This document shows positions 14,243 through 18,154 of a stretch of DNA of 18,154 nt, piece after piece (position 1 is the first letter of the stretch; every line of letters starts with the position of its first letter). A model generated the notes under the pieces. The model was not told the DNA's origin. It made no database searches and saw nothing but the letters and a program-made list of their open reading frames with translations. Position numbers and translations under genes: made by a program. Source of the stretch: Verrucomicrobiota bacterium. Lineage in GTDB: Bacteria; Verrucomicrobiota; Lentisphaeria; Oligosphaerales; Oligosphaeraceae. Where the stretch lies: assembly GCA_022709995.1 (NCBI GenBank), contig JAKLHU010000003.1, forward strand, positions 1 through 18,154, read 5' to 3'.

Positions 14243-15391
14243 ATGCGATCGTTGACGATGAGCAGCGACAACGGAAGACAATGGTTTATCCGCCCGGCCG
14301 CGGAAGAATTGCGCCGGGAATGGCGGAATATCATCCGCCAGTGCCTGACCAACCGGGAACAGACCCTCGTTCACGAGCCGGTATTCGTGGTCCATGCGGA
14401 CATGACGGAGTGGGGCCGCTGGCGCGGCGGCAGCCTCCGGCAGCTGGAACTGCATGAACGGATGCTGTTTGAACATCCGTGGTATGCGGTCGTTGACGTG
14501 CTTCGGCATGAAATGGCCCACCAGCTCCGGGAATGCCTGTACCCGACCAGCGAAGAAGCCTCGCATGGACCGCTGTTTCGCAAGTTGTGCGAACGCCTGG
14601 GCGCCAATCCGGCCGCCTCCGGACAATACCCGACCCTGGACCAGCAGATGCGGACGGACGAAGGCGCCGCCGCGGACAGCCCGCGCTCCGCGCTGATGAC
14701 CCGCGTGCAGAAGCTCCTGACCCTGGCCGCGCGCGCCGAATCGCACGAGGCCGAGGCCGCCCTGGCCAAGGCCCGCGCTTTGATGGCCAGGCATGACCTT
14801 GACGAGAGCGCCCTCGCGGACGACGACAACGGTTTTGTGTCCGTCTGCCTCGGCCAGGCCCGGCTGCGCCGGCAGCGCGAGGATGGTGTCCTCGGGGTCC
14901 TCCTGCAGGACTTCTGGGGGGTGAAGACGTTGTGGGTGAGCGAACCGTTCTGGGACGCCGACTACGGTCAGTTCCGAAAGGGCTGGAATCTCGAGATCAG
15001 CGGCCGGCTGGACCGGGTCCGGGTGGCCACATACGTCTACCATTATCTTTGCGGCTACATTGAACGCGGTTGGAATGCGCTGACACCACGGATGCGCAGC
15101 GGCCAGCGCCAGCGGCGCGACTACTCCCTGGGCGTCATCGACGGCTTCCGGACGGTCCTGGAGCGGCAGGACGCCCAGGAGGACACGGCCGCGGTCATCA
15201 AGAAGGGCGAAGCCGGCCTGGATGATTACTTCGCCGTCCGGCACCCATGCATCCGCGCCTGCCGGAGCACAATCATTGAAAAGAACCAGGCGCACTTTGC
15301 GGCGGGGCAGGCGGCCGGCCAGAAGGTCCGCATTGCCCCGGGGCTGGAAACGGGCGGCGAAGACCGTCCCGCACCGCGCCTGCTGAGCTGA
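14243..15391 (+). CDS. SprT-like metallopeptidase fused to a DUF2786 domain
   Basis: This 382-residue protein has two recognisable parts. The N-terminal part contains the zinc-binding signature HEMAH (H89, E90, H93) in DVLRHEMAHQL, with a third probable ligand, H108, in ASHGPLF; this is the SprT/WSS1-like layout. Residues 150-190 match DUF2786 (RVQKLLTLAARAESHEAEAA, then ALMARHDLDE). The remainder (about 195-380) is unassigned and rich in basic and aromatic residues, including RSGQRQRRDYSLG. SprT-domain proteins in other organisms act on DNA-protein crosslinks, but no function is proven for this fusion. It has no signal peptide. The start is uncertain: ATG 14243 has only AAGAAG six bases upstream, and ATG 14258 (MSSDNGRQ) is the alternative. 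It begins 28 bases after the SGNH stop. Confidence 0.8.
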   Translation: MRSLTMSSDNGRQWFIRPAAEELRREWRNIIRQCLTNREQTLVHEPVFVVHADMTEWGRWRGGSLRQLELHERMLFEHPWYAVVDVLRHEMAHQLRECLYPTSEEASHGPLFRKLCERLGANPAASGQYPTLDQQMRTDEGAAADSPRSALMTRVQKLLTLAARAESHEAEAALAKARALMARHDLDESALADDDNGFVSVCLGQARLRRQREDGVLGVLLQDFWGVKTLWVSEPFWDADYGQFRKGWNLEISGRLDRVRVATYVYHYLCGYIERGWNALTPRMRSGQRQRRDYSLGVIDGFRTVLERQDAQEDTAAVIKKGEAGLDDYFAVRHPCIRACRSTIIEKNQAHFAAGQAAGQKVRIAPGLETGGEDRPAPRLLS

Positions 15392-15627
15392 ACGCGGGGG
15401 GAGGGCGACGGGAGGCGACGCGACCGGCTTCATGTCGTCCAGGCGAGTCTCGGATGCTTCGGCCGCGGGAGTAGGGCCGCGCTCCGATCGTTTCTCCGTG
15501 CGGCTGACGGTTTTCCCAGCGGGCAAGTGGCATGTGGAGACCGTTCATGCAGCGCCTTGAGCCGATGCCGGGTCCAACGCCGGCGCCACCCTGAAAGATT
15601 TGCTGGCGTCGCCGGGGGGGGGCGTTG
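15392..15627. other. Gap between convergent genes
   Basis: This 236-base stretch lies between the ends of the SprT-like gene (plus) and the MarC gene (minus). It is G-rich near 15396-15420 and has a run of eight G at 15616-15623. No gene, convincing hairpin with T-tract or repeat is visible. Confidence 0.5.
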
Positions 15628-16251
15628 CTACGGCGCGAACCAGAGCTGGCGGACGCCGATGACGATCATCTGGGCCGCGATGGCGCTGAGGATCAGGCCG
15701 GTGATTTTGCTCAGGATGGAGATGCTGGCGCGGCCGAGCACTCTTTCAATGCGTTCCGAGAAAAACAGCATGACGCCGATGGAGGCGACCGCTCCGACCA
15801 GCGACACGGCGGTGATGACTTTGCCGATGATCAGCGGCGTTTCCAGGCCCATGACCATGAGGGTACCCAGGGTGGCCGGGCCGGCCGTGATCGGCACCGC
15901 CAGGGGCACAATCGCCAAATCCAGCAGATTCTCTTTCTGGTAGTCGTTTTTTTGGCTCTGGGTTCCGTAGACCAGGGAGATGGCGACCAGCAGGAGCAGG
16001 ACGCCGGAGCCGGTCCGGAAGGCGTCCACCGTGATGCCGAACAGCTTCATGATCCAGGTGCCGTAAAAAAAGATGACCAGGGTGACGATGGCGGCGCCGA
16101 CGGCAATCCTGACCGCAAGCCGCTGTTTGAGGGCGGAGTCGGAGCCGGCCGTGAGCGTCAAGAACGTGCCCAGGACAAAAAAGGGCGTCAGCAGGAAAAA
16201 CAGCTTCAAGTAAAGCGCGATGGCCAGATGGAGGCCCTGCAGGATGGTCAT
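15628..16251 (-). CDS. MarC-family integral membrane protein
   Basis: This 207-residue protein is almost wholly hydrophobic, with about six transmembrane helices (near 5-30, 46-65, 80-95, 112-135, 142-165 and 182-202). Family marks are the first-helix segment LTPFFVLGTFLTLT (21-34), in place of the common LDPxGNxPxFLxLT, and PLAVPITAGPATLGTLMVMG (116-135), close to the MarC/UPF0056 consensus. The loop at 97-111 (TQSQKNDYQKENLLD) is polar. MarC proteins have no settled biochemical role; the historical link to multiple antibiotic resistance has not held up. The ATG at 16251 has AGGA about eight bases upstream and is preferred over an N-terminally extended frame starting at 16365. The gene converges with the SprT-like gene. 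Confidence 0.88.
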   Translation of the reverse strand: MTILQGLHLAIALYLKLFFLLTPFFVLGTFLTLTAGSDSALKQRLAVRIAVGAAIVTLVIFFYGTWIMKLFGITVDAFRTGSGVLLLLVAISLVYGTQSQKNDYQKENLLDLAIVPLAVPITAGPATLGTLMVMGLETPLIIGKVITAVSLVGAVASIGVMLFFSERIERVLGRASISILSKITGLILSAIAAQMIVIGVRQLWFAP

Positions 16252-16743
16252 GGTCGTGTCCTGTCTGAAAAGCCCAGAAAGGCAAGGCGATGTTGGTGCG
16301 GATGGCGGTATGTCGAATGCTGGCGGCCGTGTGGCCGTCAGGTCAAGGACGGCTCCGGGGGGCATTCCAGTGCCAGGCTTGGGTCGGCAGGGCGGTTGGC
16401 TGAGAGTTGCCTTGGGAGATGGCGGCGCCGCCTGATGAAGGAACCGCTGGCCGCCCTCGCGTTGCCGTGGAACGCCGCCGCCGCGGGCCCGTCACCGTCC
16501 TCCTTGCCGGTTTTGCCGGGGAATGATGCAGGACATAATATACTTGATTATTGGCGGACAGGAAAACGGCGAACGTGCAATTCGGGCAAAATGGATTATC
16601 TTAATGGCTGTTGTGGCCGTGGCGCAAGGAATCAGGAACATTTTCAGGGTGCGGCTCTGTCCGTCCGGTCTGGGAGAGAGCTCCCCGCCGCCTCGGGGCA
16701 GGAGCCGTTTGCATATTAAAGGCATAGCAGCGGGAAATCATAT
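16252..16743. other. Divergent intergenic region and PSP1 gene leader
   Basis: This 492-base region separates the MarC gene (minus) from the PSP1-type gene (plus). It contains the candidate promoter at 16513-16541 and a leader of about 195 bases with a GC-rich hairpin, CCCCG/CGGGG, near 16681-16697. Short open frames on both strands (16523-16747 plus, 16725-16492 minus) look like chance. No known riboswitch pattern is recognised. Confidence 0.45.
16513..16541 (+). promoter_or_regulatory. Candidate promoter for the PSP1-type gene
   Basis: TTGCCG (16513-16518) and TAATAT (16536-16541) are 17 bases apart, each matching the sigma-70 consensus at four of six positions. The surrounding AT-rich patch CATAATATACTTGATTAT stands out in GC-rich sequence. 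It lies about 200 bases before the ATG. Confidence 0.4.
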
Positions 16744-17931
16744 ATGAAGCAGTTATATAAGGTCAAGGTCACCAACGGCCTCAACTATGAGTGCATCGGT
16801 GAAACGGATCTGCAGTTGCGGGAAGAAGAAGCGGTCGTCGTCCGTTGCGAACGCTACCTTGACTATGGTGTGATTTCGAAGGTGATCGGTGAGCCCGTCG
16901 ACAGCGAAGAGGCTCTGGAGAAAGTTCGTTCGCAGAACAACCGCGGCCGCCGCATCGAGGGCCAGAAGCTTCCGCCGGTGGTGCGTCGGGCCACCGACGA
17001 TGATGTCCGTCAAATCAAGGACAACGAGGTCCAGGCGGGCCAGGCGCACGTGACGGCGATGGCGCGGATTCGGGCGCACAACCTGGAGATGAAGCTGATT
17101 CACACCCACTATGCCTTGGACCGGAAACTGCTGGTTTTCCAGTTTTCGGCGGAAGGACGGGTGGATTTTCGGGAATTGCTGCGCGATTTGTCGGCGTTGT
17201 TTCGAATTCGGGTGGAGCTTTTGCAAATTGGGGTTCGTGACGAAGCGGCGGTCTTGGGCGGCATCGGCACCTGCGGCCGGGCGTACTGCTGCGCCTGTTT
17301 CCTGTCGGGGTTCAACAGCATCAACGTCAAAATGGCGAAGCAGCAGGGCCTCTCTCTGAATCCGCAGAACATCTCCGGCGCCTGCGGGCGTTTGAAGTGC
17401 TGCCTGCAGTTCGAGGCCGATGCCTACCGGGCCGCGGCTCAGGAACAGCGCCAGCAGCAATTGGCGGAGGAAAACGGCAAGGAAGGCGTCGAGCCGGTTG
17501 CTGACGTCGGCGGGGAAGGCGTTGGCAGCGCTTGCCCGGATTGTCCCGGCAATTGCGCCGCCCGAAACGCCTCCCAGGGCGGTTCCGGTCCGGAAGGCGC
17601 CGCCGGCGGGCGGCCGGCTGATTCGGCCCGCGGCCAACAGCGCGGCGAGGGGCAGGCTCGCCGGCCCGATCGGAGCCGTCGCGGCAATGGCCAGGGTCGC
17701 GGTCAGCAGCAGAACAATCCGGGACGACAGGGCCAGGGCGGTAGTCAGCATCGGCAGGGCGGTAATTCAAACCCAAACCGCCAACCAGGCCAGAACCAGG
17801 GCCAGGGCCAGAACCAGGGCCAGAACCAGGGCCAAAACCAAGGCCCGCGTCCTCCGCGTCCAGTGCCACCGCCGGCGGCGCCGCCGCCCGTGCCACCGCC
17901 GGGGCAAGAAAAAGCGCCCGGGGCGGTTTGA
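16744..17931 (+). CDS. PSP1-domain (RicT/YaaT-like) protein with long disordered tail
   Basis: This 395-residue protein has a conserved PSP1 core at about residues 1-230. It carries the family's two cysteine motifs: GTCGRAYCCACF (C177, C182, C183, C185) and GACGRLKCCLQFE (C214, C219, C220). In Bacillus the relative YaaT/RicT joins YlbF and YmcA in an iron-sulfur-containing complex that affects mRNA maturation; whether this applies here is unknown. After the core comes CPDCPGNC (C264, C267, C271), an additional possible metal site. Residues 275-395 are low complexity: RG/GQ-rich, then a GQNQ repeat (349-367), then proline-rich. The ATG at 16744 has a weak upstream site (GCGGGAAA, about 7 bases). 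The protein is cytoplasmic. Both neighbours in the window are unrelated to RNA metabolism. Confidence 0.88.
   Translation: MKQLYKVKVTNGLNYECIGETDLQLREEEAVVVRCERYLDYGVISKVIGEPVDSEEALEKVRSQNNRGRRIEGQKLPPVVRRATDDDVRQIKDNEVQAGQAHVTAMARIRAHNLEMKLIHTHYALDRKLLVFQFSAEGRVDFRELLRDLSALFRIRVELLQIGVRDEAAVLGGIGTCGRAYCCACFLSGFNSINVKMAKQQGLSLNPQNISGACGRLKCCLQFEADAYRAAAQEQRQQQLAEENGKEGVEPVADVGGEGVGSACPDCPGNCAARNASQGGSGPEGAAGGRPADSARGQQRGEGQARRPDRSRRGNGQGRGQQQNNPGRQGQGGSQHRQGGNSNPNRQPGQNQGQGQNQGQNQGQNQGPRPPRPVPPPAAPPPVPPPGQEKAPGAV
17787..17844 (+). repeat. In-frame tandem repeat (GGCCAGAACCAG)
   Basis: Inside the PSP1-type gene, a 12-base unit GGCCAGAACCAG recurs with a shorter GGCCAG variant. It encodes the GQNQ repeat of the disordered tail. 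The array is multiple-of-six throughout, so copy-number changes would keep the reading frame. Confidence 0.85.
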
Positions 17932-18041
17932 CGGCTATCTCGAATTAAATTGCAGGGGATGTGCAGACGGTTGTTTTCGGGTCGGGAAAAGGACGCCAGG
18001 CCGATTTGGGTCGAGCCAGCTCAAGCCAGGGTCTGCCCAGT

Positions 18042-18063
18042 CACGCCGCGTCGTGGCGGCGTG
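18042..18063. repeat. Perfect 8-bp hairpin downstream of the PSP1-type gene
   Basis: CACGCCGC (18042-18049) and GCGGCGTG (18056-18063) pair perfectly around the loop GTCGTG. No T-tract follows, so it is not a classical terminator. It lies about 110 bases after the last stop codon. Confidence 0.6.
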
Positions 18064-18122
18064 CACCTGTGACAATGTCTCAACTATTTCCCATGCAAGG
18101 CGTTGTGTCGATGGTTTGCGAG

Positions 18123-18141
18123 CACGGGCTGGAAGCCCGTG
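18123..18141. repeat. Palindromic repeat at the right edge
   Basis: CACGGGCT (18123-18130) and AGCCCGTG (18134-18141) form a perfect 8-bp stem with loop GGA. The layout (short GC-rich stem, purine-rich centre, flanking GAG and TCAC) resembles the CAGCCTAAAGGCTG palindromes at 2921-2963, so both may belong to one class of dispersed palindromes. The 17932-18154 gap holds no gene. Confidence 0.6.
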
Positions 18142-18154
18142 TCACTTCTTCCGT

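Noticed and set aside
11677..14352. An 891-codon open frame on the minus strand opposite the SGNH gene
   Set aside because: It is a long antisense shadow common in high-GC DNA; its product is rich in Arg/Gly/Ala with no domain, whereas the plus strand has a signal peptide and SGNH motifs.
15625..16719. A 364-codon plus-strand frame opposite the MarC gene
   Set aside because: Its Asp/Gln/Gly-rich product is the mirror of hydrophobic codons in the MarC gene, a typical antisense artefact.

Overview
The window is about 18 kb of high-GC bacterial chromosome. The likely source is a member of the PVC superphylum, most plausibly Lentisphaerota. That is an inference from gene content: an FAD-dependent oxidoreductase beside an orphan glycosidase-like lipoprotein, a DUF4038/apiosidase-like enzyme, modular SGNH hydrolases, a PSP1/RicT protein, and the style of the short intergenic repeats. 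It does not rest on a marker gene. No phage, transposase, CRISPR or resistance gene is visible.

Layout. Positions 1-189 may hold the 5' end of a minus-strand gene cut by the window edge. Plus-strand genes follow: an M28-family metallopeptidase (188-1132) and a small two-helix membrane protein (1185-1628), ending in a candidate terminator. A minus-strand pair encodes a rhodanese and an exported flavodoxin (2598 to 1689). The gap 2629-3062 carries two kinds of short repeat. Next on the plus strand come a secreted TIM-barrel glycosidase-like protein (3063-4745) and an FAD-dependent oxidoreductase (4874-6190). A convergent gap holds a 30-bp interspersed-type repeat. A minus-strand cluster follows: a small membrane-anchored protein (8188-7829), a possible 42-residue ORF (7832-7704) and an apiosidase-like glycosidase (7652-6366). 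Divergent from it is a GH78-like alpha-L-rhamnosidase (8437-10473). A tRNA-Gly(TCC) with its own terminator lies on the minus strand at 10682-10755. Then, on the plus strand, come an alpha/beta hydrolase (10802-11656), a large secreted SGNH hydrolase with accessory domains (11719-14214) and a SprT-like/DUF2786 protein (14243-15391). A MarC-family membrane protein (16251 to 15628, minus) and a PSP1/RicT-like protein with a long disordered tail (16744-17931) close the coding content. The right end carries two perfect hairpins, one of them probably a dispersed palindromic repeat.

How the genes fit together. The middle (about 3.0-14.2 kb) reads as polysaccharide utilisation: one glycosidase-like lipoprotein, an apiosidase-like and a rhamnosidase-like enzyme without signal peptides, an SGNH esterase-type enzyme, a hydrolase and an oxidoreductase. 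Apiose and rhamnose occur together in pectic rhamnogalacturonan II, so breakdown of plant cell-wall side chains is a reasonable hypothesis, but no transporter, SusC/D pair or regulator is present to confirm it. The flanks are housekeeping or unknown. I found no clear new defence or mobile system. The observations most worth checking are the 42-residue ORF, the extra cysteine cluster and low-complexity tail of the PSP1 protein, the rhodanese/exported-flavodoxin pair and the short repeat families.
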